Assembly (NCBI GenBank): GCA_029959195.1
Contig: CP114118.1
Location: forward strand, 434,001-498,000
From: Dictyophora rubrovolvata
Taxonomy: Eukaryota > Basidiomycota > Agaricomycetes > Phallales > Phallaceae
Direction of reading: 5' to 3'
DNA length: 64,000 nt
A program made the position numbers and the translations under genes. The notes under the pieces were generated by a model. That model was not told the DNA's origin and searched no databases. It was given only the letters and a program-made list of their open reading frames with translations. Shown piece by piece: positions 24,312-35,219 of the stretch; position 1 is the stretch's first letter, and each line of letters starts with the position of its first letter.

Positions 24312-25287
24312 ATGGACTACATACTCAATGAAACGCATACCTACCATTGTGAATCGTTATCGACCTTATCGCTCCCGGAGCCGAAGACTAGCGCACCTAT
24401 GGATTCACTGTCGAATGTACAACTCTTGGAACCCGAAACTCAAGTACCAATGCCTTCGGTCCGAATTTGAAAAAACGCAAGAATTTGATTATTCGAGTTC
24501 GGATACGTTTCCGGAGGGCGGTCGACAAGCCTGGGCTACCGTTTTTGCCAGGTGGGACTCGCATATTACATCTCTAATTATCTGTGCTAATCGAGTCGTC
24601 AGTTTCTGCAGAGTTTAATTAGGCGAATTGGCGTATATTAGCTGATAAATATAGTCCTCTAAACGGTAAGATGTTTCTCCACAATGTGGCTAAGAAAAGA
24701 GGAAAACTGAAAGTGCTCCTGAAAAAGCTGTTACCGTTTTATCCGCACTTCTAGGAATTGCCAGCTTCACGATGATCAACCGTATTGTGTTTAGTTCTCT
24801 TCACGAATCACGATCTTTCATGGAATCATTTCAGGAGCATGTGCGCCTGTCGTTTCGTTTAGTTCTAGTTGTTCCTGATTTTGATTCTTTCCTTCCATTT
24901 TAGGTATATCTCTAGGGCCTGCTAGTGTTTCTGCCTATGTGGATAATATAAGCGACCTAGGGTAGTAATTATACTCTACCTTATACCTAACAAAAACACC
25001 ACCAGATTCGCCTTTGGCTATATAATTCCTCCAAAGTTGCTTCACTCTCGTTCCGGGTCCTGTTGCAGGACAGATTCTACACGCACCCAAATACAGATGG
25101 GACACAGCAATAGTCGTCGTCAGCGTACGTCTCAAATTTTCTTACTGTATTCTTTTCAAACACATTGTCTTGACCAATCATTATGATATAGTTACTGACC
25201 CTAGTGGCTACTATTCTCCTTGTTCTTTTTCGTGCGTTACTCTTGAAGCGAAAAAGGCGTGGCGGCTTTGATTCTAGTACTACGTAA
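24312..25287 (+). pseudogene. Broken monocarboxylate-type MFS transporter, copy A
   Basis: The start MDYILNETHTYHCESLSTL parallels the start of copy B (MDYVLTPDKTQVYQYETLSM). A stop (TGA, 24468-24470) lies in the first frame, while the continuation FPEGGRQAWATVFA is in another frame, so there is a frameshift near 24465. Most transmembrane helices are missing: after a gap of about 150 bases the sequence resumes with AVTVLSALLGIASFTM (matching copy B near 30785-30830), then ISLGPASVSAYVDNISDLG, FAFGYIIPPK and a last helix LLTLVATILLVLFRALLLKR before TAA at 25285. The 3' splice sites are still readable. An internally deleted, frameshifted duplicate of copy B, hence non-functional. Confidence 0.8.
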
Positions 25288-25749
25288 CTCGGTTTTCTAT
25301 TTATAATCTTAGTAATTGGTTAGATCATCTGCATCGAATGAACTCTATTGGACAGTTACACGGTACTGCTAGTAATATTAGGTTATCCACGGGATTGACC
25401 CCCCAGCAAAAGCTGCTTAAACCTGTCTCGATTCGTCTGCGTTTAGAATCAAAGTACTGAAGAATCGAACATAATCCACCACTCCCATGGCAGACAAAGC
25501 TGAAAACACAAATGGTCAATTCAAGTTTAAGGAATCCTCATATTCTCAGAAGTACCCTCGTTAACCGAGTGAACACTTCCTCCAAGATAGGTGCCTAAAG
25601 AATATGTTGGCGAAAGACTTTAATTGTATCAGCTAAAACCATTAATCGCACCATTCGGCCCGACATTATGTCTGCATCTGTTTACAACGTTGGTATGACC
25701 GTAAAAATATTTTATAGAAATATTTATTGTAAATTAATTGGAAAATATG

Positions 25750-28371
25750 CGGCCTTAGTTTCCAGTAATACCTCGTATCTGAGAAAGGACGTCAGCGAAA
25801 GAACACATCACGTTCGGCTATATTCACCAGTGTCTGCATGTGTTGTCAGCTTGGATTCTGCACGTACACAAACATAAATTTGCGCTTACTTCCGGTTATG
25901 GACCCAGGTGCAATGATACCCTTTGAGAACAGTAAACATTCTCGAAAGAAAAGAAGTCAGCAGCACTGTACCTTATCTAGACTCTCTTCAACCCCAGACA
26001 CCTCAATAGTAGTCCTGGCCTGATAGAGGCAGAGAGTGAATTCCAAGGAGCAGAACCGCAGGTAGGCGATTTAGGTGAAGGCTCGGGGGCATTGCCATAT
26101 GCGTCATATGTATGTATATGTTCACTGCCTTCTGAAGGACTCGACGAAACTAATTCGCCGAACGATGTAACGATAAATTATATCTCTGTACTATCGGCTT
26201 GAGGAGAGCAGATATTCGTTTTTTTACGGCGTTAACAGAACTTGAAAGAGCACGTCAAAGTCTCGAAGCGTAGGAGTCATAGTTATAGAGTTACTTACCT
26301 TGCTGTATCGATACGATGGTTGACTACAGCCGTAGCTCGTCCTGGAAGTGCGTTAATCTTCAAGTTTACTCCGCCTTGGATTAGACCAATAGCTTGAGTT
26401 GTTCCCAGCGTATGCTTCCTCTCAGGGTATGCAGACATTATCTCTTTCTCGACACGCTTAAGAGTTTTATCCGATCTTAATGAGCGGATGATGTCCTTGA
26501 TCAACGATTTCGAACCTTAGGTGCATGGAACAAAGCATTGGATGGTTTCGTAATATGTGGTTTGCTCGCGGATCAAATGAGGCAGAGGGGGGTTTTGTTT
26601 AAGAGCTACCAAGAGTCTTGATAAAATGCCAATGCTCTACATTGTCTCGTCAGTTATGAAGAAACAAACAAGAAGTAAATCTCGGTACAGTGTGATCTCC
26701 TGGAAGACTTGAATGACCTCCGGGAACATTGAATGGCAACGTCCAAATATCCCTAAACCACCCAACCTCGTAAACATGTTTGTACAGAGCAAGGTTTATC
26801 CAACCTTCTCAGCAGTACTTGGCGTGATTTGCCGTGGCTCCATAGGCATTAATCGTAAGCCCTGATTATTATCTCATCAGTACTTGGATGCCAGCACGAA
26901 GTTTGAAAATCTTCATACCTCCTTCGCCAACCAGAAAAGCGAATTCTTCTCCCCGTAGGTTTAAAGGAGATATTTGCTTATTTCACGAGCGCCCTGAAAC
27001 GCAACGAGAGTAATAAGCTCAATATGCATGAACGAGCTAAAACCCGGCACAGACAAAAAGTCCACTTGTTTCTTCATCAAATCCATACCGGGCCAGAACG
27101 ATCGATCTCTCAGGTTGAAAACCTTTACTCAGTAACGTTTCAACCGCCGACCTAAGTAATGAAATACTAGAAGATAACTACACGGGTGTAAAGTCGCTAG
27201 AAATAATTAGTTAATAAGAAGCGACTTTGCTGAAAATTTAGAGCTTCGAAGTTGATAGACTTGGAGCTTAGAGTGATGAGAGTTTTAATTCGAAGTCTAG
27301 GGAAAGGAATAGCATACAGAAGGGGTTTTTATATGTTTAATGAGTGTACGAAAAAGGAAATTTATTCGAGTCATAAAGGAGTCATGAAGTATTTATTTAA
27401 TGAGTCAAAATGAAAGAAAAATGATTCGGAAGTTATGGTTTATTGTTTATGACTCGTTAGTAAGTCAGTCGCGGCGTGATCTGGTAAGCCGACCCTTACA
27501 ACGGGAGGGAAACACACATGAGACTGATTGAACCACTTTTGTCATCGCTACTTCCACGACCCCATATATAAGTGCCTTTGAAACAGGTGTTACTTAATAG
27601 TTCATAAACACGAAAGAAGATATCCCACCATCAAAGGAACCGGAGAAAGGTGGGTGAATCCACTGATCGATGGTCGAAGGATCGACGGGAACGACATCTG
27701 AAGGACAGCAGAATTAGGAGTCTCCACAAGACGTACTCCCTATGAGGAGGATGTGCCATCAAAAGCAAGGGTTTGAGGGATTCGTCAGTACCTTGCCAGT
27801 GGTAAACAAGACCATAGGTATTAACCTTGGTCAGTTTAAGACTTGTATGACTGACATGTGCTTATTCAATGACATGAACATCCCTTCTGAACAGAATGAG
27901 ACCTACATCAAGGGGCAGGCCGAAAGCAGATAATAATGGAAGTGGCCGAAAACTTTCCAGCGTGGGTCCTCGCCTATGATAGGCCCCATAGAATGGGATT
28001 CGCTTGAACTGCACCCGAAAGCCGCTACTTGATTTCTGAATTCTTCCGTATCGTAAAGCTCGTTGAGCTCAGCGTTAAGTTTGGCCGACTTTTGACTCTC
28101 CACTTGAGGACATAGTCCGTTTTCATTCAAGGCTGGGAAGACGAGGTATTTGACTTCATGTGAGAGAAGATAATATAGATCTAACAGTCAAGACTGTTGT
28201 CAGGATGGTCAGGCTTATTATCAGCCATTGCCACTTTCTTGAAAACTTGGAATTTGGAGGGAATTTCTTTGTTTCCACCGAAGTAGGTGAGATTTCTAGA
28301 TTTCCTTTGTCTTTCGACATTGACCGTGACATTACCAGCAAGTGTTTTAAAAGGGGCTCGGCCGCTGTCAT
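25750..28371 (-). pseudogene. Decayed carboxypeptidase S-like M20 metallopeptidase (CPS1 type)
   Basis: Fragments in correct order along the minus strand match vacuolar carboxypeptidase S. They are a basic N-terminus with one membrane anchor (WQWLIISLTILTTVLTV), NENGLCPQVESQ, GPIIGEDPRWKVFGHFHYYLL, NTYGLVYHWQGTDESLKPLLL, DVVPVDPSTIDQW, the metal site IWGRGSSDDKSG, AVETLLSKGFQPERSIVLA, FDEETSG (catalytic acid), PGGHSSLPGDHT, the dimer-domain strand INALPGRATAVVNHRI, and traces of the C-terminus (IIAPG, DTRYYW). Damage includes a frameshift after the anchor, a shifted joint at MAH/DVVPV, a TAA in YLL-stop-TYGEK followed by a frame change, and stops in the C-terminal part. The ends are approximate. 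The whole gene is represented, so it died in place rather than arriving as a fragment. Confidence 0.75.
27152..27517 (-). repeat. Enlarged 366-nt intron with hairpin, possible inserted element
   Basis: Within the decayed carboxypeptidase gene one intron (GTGTGT donor at 27517, TTACTTAG acceptor ending 27152) is several times the 50-60 nt usual here. It contains a perfect 9-bp inverted repeat AAAGTCGCT (27190-27198) / AGCGACTTT (27220-27228), repeated GAGTCAT/TGACTC-type words around 27330-27460 and a GTAAG-CCGACC-CTTAC palindrome near 27484-27499. It may be a small non-autonomous element inserted in the intron; no target-site duplication was identified. Confidence 0.4.
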
Positions 28372-29219
28372 TGGGGACTCGGGTGGCAGGGGGCAATTTA
28401 TAGAATAATTCTTTTACGCGCAAATCGTGTGTGAAATAAATGACTTCAATAAATACTCAGGTTCGACGGCCGTGTACGTGTTTTTTAAAGATGCAAGGGT
28501 GTACATAATATTCAAAAAGCACCACACTCTAGAGTGGTGTGAAGATGATGGCGCAATTCAAAATTCAAATGACCGCCGCGGACTGATAAGTCTGAGAGTC
28601 TGGGACTGGTGACCCTGATTATGTCACACACGGAGTACTTCTCGTCCAACCTTCGTTCATTTTTGGAAATAGTGGGCTTTCCCTGCGTTATCAGTCCTTC
28701 TCATTTACTTCATATTCACGAAATGAATTAGCTGTTATCATGTTGGTCATCATACATACTCGTCCAGGATAGAGCGATAATTTCTCGTCATTGGTCAGTA
28801 TAAAGAACATCTTTTCGGCTTACGAGTTTATATAATTTAATTACTTGCGAACATTTCTTTCCGTTGTCCTCGGTCGGTCCTCGGTGTTTGAAAGTGTCCC
28901 GGGTTACCCGGTTAACCGGTTATACGAAAAGCGGGTCTGCCGGTTCCATTTGAGATTCTATCCCAAGTTTTCTCTAAAATGAAGTAAGCACAATCTAAAG
29001 TAAGCACAATCTAGTCTTGCATTTTGATTATGGCTGTGGGCAATGAATCATAGTGTAATAACCAAATGAGAGAGCCTTCAAGGTTCACGTTTAAGATATT
29101 GAATATCATGACATGGTTGACATTTACGGGCTTGCTCGGGCTTCATTACCTTCATTTTCTACTTAAGCCAGAAGTCAGAACCCTGAAACCGCTGGTGGCT
29201 GTTACGGTTTATATCTGCT
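28372..29219. other. Intergenic region
   Basis: Promoter side of both the carboxypeptidase relic and MFS copy B. A palindrome-rich GC patch lies at about 28896-28945, containing CCCGGGTTACCCGGTTAACC and CCGGTTAACCGG. A duplicated word AAGTAAGCACAATCTA occurs at about 28982-29013. No gene seen. Confidence 0.5.
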
Positions 29220-31327
29220 ATGGACTACGTCCTCACCCCAGATAAAACTCAAGTCTATCAGTATGAAACACTATCGATGGTAGATCTCCCTGACCCTGCG
29301 ACATCCGACGAGGCATCTCGAAACACAGAATCGTTAACACCCATGTACGGACATAAAGAATCACCGACACAAGATGTTGCTCGTTCGATGTCACCGCAAA
29401 AAGGTGTGGTGAACCCGGATGAGTTTCCAGAAGGGGGACGAGAGGCCTGGACCACAGTCTTCGGCAGGTAGGAGTTGAGTCAGTGTTGCATTATTATAAT
29501 TTGATCCTCATCTCGACCAAAGTGCCTGTTTGGTTTTCTTGTCTCAAGGCGCTGTTTCTGCTTTCGGCGTCTACCAAGATTTTTACACGGTGGGTCACTG
29601 ATTGATTTTATGCATCTCACTCGAAACTCAGGACTCGTAGCGAATATTTCTCAATGAGAAAACACCCGCTGAAATCGCGTGGATAGGTAGTTTGCAACTA
29701 TTCCTTATCTTCGCCTTTGGTCTCCCTATGGGGAAATTGTTCGATGAAGGATATATCAGACAATTGATGTTTGTTGGATCCGCAATTTATATTTTCTCGT
29801 TAAGTAGATTCCCCTCGCTTTTCCTCAGGAGACCCCTCTTTTCTTTGTTCTCATGAGAATTTAAATCACAGATACTTCATGCTTTCCCTTGCTAAACCAC
29901 ATCAGTTTTACCAAGTATTTTTGGCGCAAGGTGTGGGCGTTGGAACAGCAATGGGGATATTATATATTCCATCTATATCGATTTGTTTCCATTATTTCAA
30001 GCGTAGAAGAGGTCTAGCCGCAGGAATTGCTTCATTAGGTGTGTCCTGCAGTGTCTCTTTGTGCAATATTACAATCTTGCGTCCGTGTATTAGGTGGGGC
30101 TATCGGTGCAATAGTACAAACCATCGGATTGAACCATATGATCAATGGACCGGTTGGATTTGCATGGGGAGTTAGGTATGCGACCGGTATCTTAGATCTA
30201 GTTTAATGTTACTTAAAGACGCTACAGGATTTTCGGCTTCATCTTCTTAGCTTTAGCTATTCTTGGAAACCTTCTGATTCGACCACGTCTTCCTCCCAGA
30301 AAACTGAGAAACAACATCCAGCCGCCGAATATCAAAAAAGTAGTCAAGGATATTCCTTTTGCTATAGCCATCGCAGCGTATGTTGATATGTAGCCATGGC
30401 TGCTAATGCGATTGATTTTTTTTCTCAAGAGGATCTCTCTTGTCCTTCGCCGTGTACTTTCCGTGTAGGTCCACAAACTCGAGTTTATTATACGCCGTAC
30501 TTGACAACCAATATTAGACTTTTATATTCAACTTTTCGCGATTCTCCATGGATTATCAACCAGTTTATCGTTTTATACTGTGCATTTTTTGTGTCGTGAC
30601 CAAATATCACCGTGAAAGACCAAGCTAACTTCTGCTTTCAGATAACCATTATGAATGGATCAAATATCTTTGGACGAGTATTTTGGAGCGTCGCTTCCGA
30701 CAAATTTGGTGCGATAAATGGTAAGAGATATCGATTTCCTGGGGAAAAAGTATCAAGTTATGATTTATACTATTACATACATAGCTGTCATTGTTCTATC
30801 CATTTGTTTGGCTATCACAAGCTTCACAATGGTTAAGGCAACTACCGTACATGGAATAATCTCTTTCACAATCTTTTATGGTATCTTCTCAGGAGGATGT
30901 ATGTACTTTTTTGTCTTTTGGCTCACTTGTTAGATTATTGTTTGTAGATTTGGCCATTGCAGGCACTACCGTAACTGCATTTGTGGATAATATCAGTGAC
31001 CTTGGGTGGGTTTTATTACGGCCTGATCACCCTTAAAGTTGATAGTTATGAAATAAAAATAGATTCGCTTTTGGTTATACAACTTTCCTATCAAGCTTCT
31101 TCATTCTCGTTTCAGCACCCATTGCAGGGCAACTTTTGGACGCTCCACGATACAGATGGAACAGAGCCATAATTCTCATCAGCGTGAGAGTCATATCATT
31201 AGTTTTCTGACGCAACTCCAGTTTACGAGCTTCAAAATGATCATAGGTGGTCCTTTTATGTGCAGCTGCGCTCGTTATCGTATCCCGGACGTTACTGGTG
31301 AGACGGAAAAACACATGGAGGACATGA
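29220..31327 (+). CDS. Monocarboxylate-type MFS transporter, copy B (apparently intact)
   Basis: A plasma-membrane permease of the fungal MCT-like MFS group, which moves monocarboxylates or similar small acids; substrate unknown. A cytoplasmic N-terminus of about 70 residues ends FPEGGREAWTTVFG. Helix 1 is read across an intron (SACLVFLSQGAVSAFGVYQD). Further motifs are EIAWIGSLQLFLIFAFGLPM, YFKRRRGLAAGIASLG, GLNHMINGPVGFAWGVR, SLLSFAVYFP joined to YFYIQLFAILHG, TIMNGSNIFGRVFWSVASDK (the loop that defines the second half), TAFVDNISDLG, FAFGYTTFLSSFFI and a last helix VVLLCAAALVIVSRTLLV ending at TGA 31325-31327. About ten small introns are needed, all with usable GT-AG sites, and I found no forced frameshift. 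It sits between relics A and C, so this is a small tandem family. Confidence 0.8.
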
Positions 31328-31682
31328 AATTGGAAATCGAAGCGGATGTATAATGGCTTACTACACAAGTCATCCGGGGATTTACCTTTTTGCAATTTAT
31401 TTATTGTGAAATCATTAAATGAAAAGCCGACATGTGATTTGATCGGGATTGACATTCAAAAGGAAGAATTCAGATCTTGAAATTTAGTTTGTCATTAGAG
31501 ACAAGGAGAACGACTTTAAAACCTATAATGGTCCTCAGGGTCATTAAATGCCCGTTTCCACCTTGCTCTTAACAAACAGTTAGAATGGGTGTTTACGGGC
31601 GTGAACAGACTTTGCTTGAGTATCATTAGTCGCGAATAAATATACTCTTTGCTTTGAATGCCTTCGGTGACCTTCGTTCAAA

Positions 31683-32140
31683 ATGAACTGCGTCCTTAAA
31701 CCAGATGAAGGCAAAGTTTACAAAAATGCAATATCATCAGCGGCAGATCTTCCCGACTTAACGCCTAACGAGGGTCACAGACCTAAAGGAACCACTGAAT
31801 TTTAGGTCCTTTGAGCTCAGGTCATCATCATGCTCAGCATATGAATGCCGACTCACTAAGGGCGAGTTCTGAGTCAGAAAAGAGGGTTGACGTCGGGCTT
31901 AGTCTACTGTTTTTGGTAGAGGGTAAAATTTTGCTCCGGTAGATCGACTAATCGTAACATAGCCTTTACGCATTTGCATTATGGAATAATCGGATTCGCT
32001 CTTTTGGCCACCCAATTTGATACTATGGACTTCTTTTTTCTTTGTTCTCGTTGTTGGACCTGTTGCGGAACAATTACTGGATGCGCCACGATATAGTATA
32101 GATGAAGAGCGCTATAATATTCGTTGGCGTAGGATCTTAC
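31683..32140 (+). pseudogene. Remnant of a third MFS transporter, copy C
   Basis: Starts MNCVLKPDEGKVYKNAISSA with ADLPDLTPNEG following, clearly akin to the N-terminus of copy B, but stops after about 40 codons. The next recognisable match is to the last helices (VVGPVAEQLLDAPRY near 32050-32095), in a different frame and with all helices between them lost. The ends are approximate. Non-functional. Confidence 0.65.
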
Positions 32141-32321
32141 TTTGAACATCTAATCGGGATCGGACTGAATGTATATACGCTGGCAGTTAGTTAGTCCTCT
32201 TTGGCGTCCTTTCTGCTATGGCGTTCGGCTTCAGTGTTAGTGAGACGGAAAATAAACCAAAATGCACACGTATCATTGATTGATATAACAACCGAAAACC
32301 CACACGCTATGATATATTTAT

Positions 32322-33572
32322 TTAGTATCTTTTTTATCCGTATCTGACTGTGAATCCGTTTTGTCGGATGCAGGAACGGGACGACGTTCCAAAATAGCAT
32401 CTATCAATCCAAAGTTTTTCGCTTCTTCAGCTACAAGAAGAAAAAAATCCATTAATTTAGCGAGCAACCAAGAGAGACATCATGATGTATTATACCTGTC
32501 AAAAAGTAATCGCGCTCCAAAGCGGTATCTGAGGAAACGACGGTATCAAACATAAGAAGCGCCCATAAGGCAAAAAATGAAAAAACTGACTGAATCGTTT
32601 CAAAGCGTCTTCTTTCTTTTCATCTTCTCTCAAGCAGTGTCGAGTGTATATCTCTGTTAATGCTTCTCGCACGCGTAATATTTCTTTAGCGTGAATTGCG
32701 ATATCGCTAGCTTGTCCGGAAGCACCGCCCGATGGCTCTTTTGACGAACGTGTACATGTTAGATGTGCGCAAATTTACAGCCACCAGGCACATACGGTGG
32801 ATCATTATGCTTGCATGAGGAAGACAGTGCCGTTTTCCCGATGCACCTAATGGAACATCGATGACCCAAGATAAGGAAGAAGCGGAGAGGTTTAGGCTTA
32901 CCAGCTGCTAGTAACAGCGAACCCATCGAGCATGCCTGGCCTACACAGTAGGTATGAATAGGTGACGAGACATACTATCGGTAGAGTTACAGACTTTAAA
33001 AGCGAATAAAAAAACACTAAATCATCGGCGAACCTGCATCTGTAGAACAAAGCTGAGTGGATAGGTCTTTTTTGGGTAGTGGACGAGTCCAGAGGGACGT
33101 ACGTACGGTATCGTATACGGCTAAACCGGCGGTAACGCTTCCGCCTGGAGAATTGATATAGAGATGTATGGGTTTTGATTGTTCTTCAGCTTCTAAGAAG
33201 AGTAGCTGGGCTACTGTTAAAGCTGACTCTGCGTCCCGAATCTGCGGTCAATAACGAGATGAGGAATTCTTTTCGGCGTGAGAGACAGGAATAATCACAG
33301 GTCCATATATCATTATTACTCTTTCTCTTAATAAACGAGAGAAGATATCATATGATCGTTCACCACGTCCCTAGAAAAACGGAATTCAGTCCGAAGAATG
33401 TCTGATAAGTAGAGGACTTTTTTACCGTCTGTTCAATGACAATTGGAACGAGGCTGGAGTTGAATGGAGAACTCCAATTGGAAGTTAAAGGGTGAAAACC
33501 ACGAAAGCCATTCGGTTTCGGCAATCTTCTCTTGAACGCATGCTTTGCTGGAATGTTTCGTAAACCAAGCAT
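32322..33572 (-). CDS. clpP: Mitochondrial ATP-dependent Clp protease, proteolytic subunit
   Basis: The serine peptidase of the ClpXP complex in the mitochondrial matrix. The start at 33572 gives a basic, serine-rich presequence ([20 protein letters not shown]) fitting mitochondrial import. Mature part: [67 protein letters not shown] (microexon), [19 protein letters not shown] with the nucleophilic serine, then [19 protein letters not shown] with the catalytic histidine and [20 protein letters not shown] with the aspartate. The C-terminus is a hydrophilic tail, [19 protein letters not shown]. About seven short introns; all family motifs are recovered with the frame intact. It diverges from BRL1 across 172 bp. 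Many fungi, including budding yeast, lack ClpP, whereas mushrooms usually have it. Confidence 0.9.
33034..33039 (-). other. 6-nt microexon (Met-Gln) in clpP
   Basis: The minus strand reads ...TATGATACC / intron GTACGT...TTCTACAG / ATGCAG / intron GTTCGC...CGATAG / TATGTCTCG. Splicing yields YDT-MQ-YVSS, matching the near-universal YDTMQY stretch of ClpP just before the active serine. Skipping it would remove two conserved residues without changing the frame. Confidence 0.8.
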
Positions 33573-33744
33573 ACCAGGTTGAATTTAGGACGTCGGACTT
33601 GGACTGCGTCAGTGGCCGCTGAGTACTAAATTTTTTCGGTTGTGATCTGTGTGTCACGTGTCCATTTTGGACTTTTCACGCGTGCGTCTCTGACTCTGAC
33701 TCTCTTTCTTGCTCTCCTTATTCCGCTTCGTTACGAATTCGACC
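33573..33744. promoter_or_regulatory. Shared divergent promoter of clpP and BRL1
   Basis: Only 172 bp separate the two start codons, so both genes must share regulatory DNA. It contains an E-box-like CACGTG at 33655-33660 (within GTGTCACGTGTCC), a CACGCGTG word and a pyrimidine-rich tract (TCTCTGACTCTGACTCTC) on the BRL1 side, typical of fungal core promoters. Confidence 0.6.
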
Positions 33745-35219
33745 ATGAGTGTACGCTATGAACGACGGTCAACTGAGGCACCTATGGATTTCGAATTCAC
33801 AAATAAAAACAGAAACGTAATTGGAGAAGACTCTCCCTTCCGTACGCCCATAAAACGTACGTCACACTTCATTTTACAACGCACTCTTTTTTTGCGAAAA
33901 TGTCTTGCTGATGTTTATTTTTTTTAACAAATCAGCGCCTTTCAACAAATTGGCTAGCATGTCTGCTTTTTCGCAATCACAATCGCCCTTTCCAGGTCCA
34001 GCTGCGCCGGTCTCATTTGGTCGTCCCTCTCTTCCGGCAAGCCCCTGGTCACCCCGTTCGCCTTTCTCAACTACAGAGATCGAAATTCAAGATGTCTCTA
34101 TGGAAGATGCTTCCCCTTTCAAAGTCGATTCGTCTCCTGTTACCTTGGCAAAAAAGCCTGAAATGAAGTCTCCAAGTAAACCGAGCAAATCACGCAAGCA
34201 GAGACGGGGTTCACCCAGCGACGAAGAGGAGGGGGCAAAACAGAGCGGCGATGAGGATGAAGAAGAAGCCGGCGATCAAGTTGGTGCATTAACGACTATC
34301 CCACGACGAAGACGACCGTTTCAAAAGTCCCTCTCAGAGCCTCTTACAACGACGATGAATCACAATCATCACTATACATTTACTGTTCCAAAACCTCAAC
34401 TGGCTCATTCTGAAATACCTTATTTATTACTTGGGTATGTCCATCCAATCGGTTAATATCGTCAGAAGCTGAAACAATCTTATAGATATTTGCAATTTTT
34501 CTTCAATCTTTCGCTGGTTATCGGGCTATTATACCTCGCGTACGGATTCTTTCGCAATGTGCAGAAAGACGTGGAGCATAAAATGTTGGAACATAAACTA
34601 GGTGTGCATTATTGAACGAGCATTTCAATTCCGTTTCTAAACGTCTTCTTTTTATCTTATCTAGACGTTTTGCAAGAAATCGCCATGTGCACCAAGCTAT
34701 ACACCGAGAACTTTTGCGGTGATAGACCTTCACCTGTCATTCTCGAAGACTGCGAAGAATGGAGACGATGCATGTCCAAAGACGCTACTATTGTAAAACG
34801 AACGAAGCTCTTGGCAGAACTGATCGGTGAAACAATAGATAGCTTTATGGAGCCTATCTCTTGGAGGACTATGGTAAGCGCCCAACCTCGGAACGTATCT
34901 TATTGAATATAAATTTCTTTTGTAGATGTTCTCATTGGCGTCCTTGGCGATGGGGATCGTCCTTATCAACTCACTCTTGATGTTCTATCGTGCGCGACAT
35001 GCACCTAGTGACCTTGTCTCGCCACCCGTACCAGCACCGCCGTTCCATTCAAACTCTCTTCCTTACTGGCCGCCACCTTCACATGCTATTACGTCGGAGT
35101 CATTTACGCAAGGACCTGATCGACGAGCATTAAGTGTTCCGCCGGGAGAAGACACTCTTCCAAGGACACCTAGCCGACGAAGGAAACCGTCAAATGATGA
35201 TTTACGGGAAGATCAGTAG
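33745..35219 (+). CDS. BRL1: Nuclear envelope protein Brl1/Brr6
   Basis: Helps nuclear pore complex insertion and membrane homeostasis at the nuclear envelope. Exon 1 encodes MSVRYERRSTEAPMDFEFTN; an intron leads to a long serine/proline-rich, acidic N-terminal half (SPSDEEEGAKQSGDEDEEE) on the cytoplasmic/nuclear side. Then come helix 1 (FFNLSLVIGLLYLAYGFF), an amphipathic stretch and the lumenal domain with the four family cysteines (IAMCTKLYTENFC, LEDCEEWRRC), and helix 2 (LASLAMGIVLINSLLMFY), followed by a proline-rich tail. This is the Brr6-like C-terminal domain layout. About four introns. Tail-to-tail with the DUF6535 gene 251 bp downstream; its 3' half was copied with that gene to 45.6 kb. 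Confidence 0.88.
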
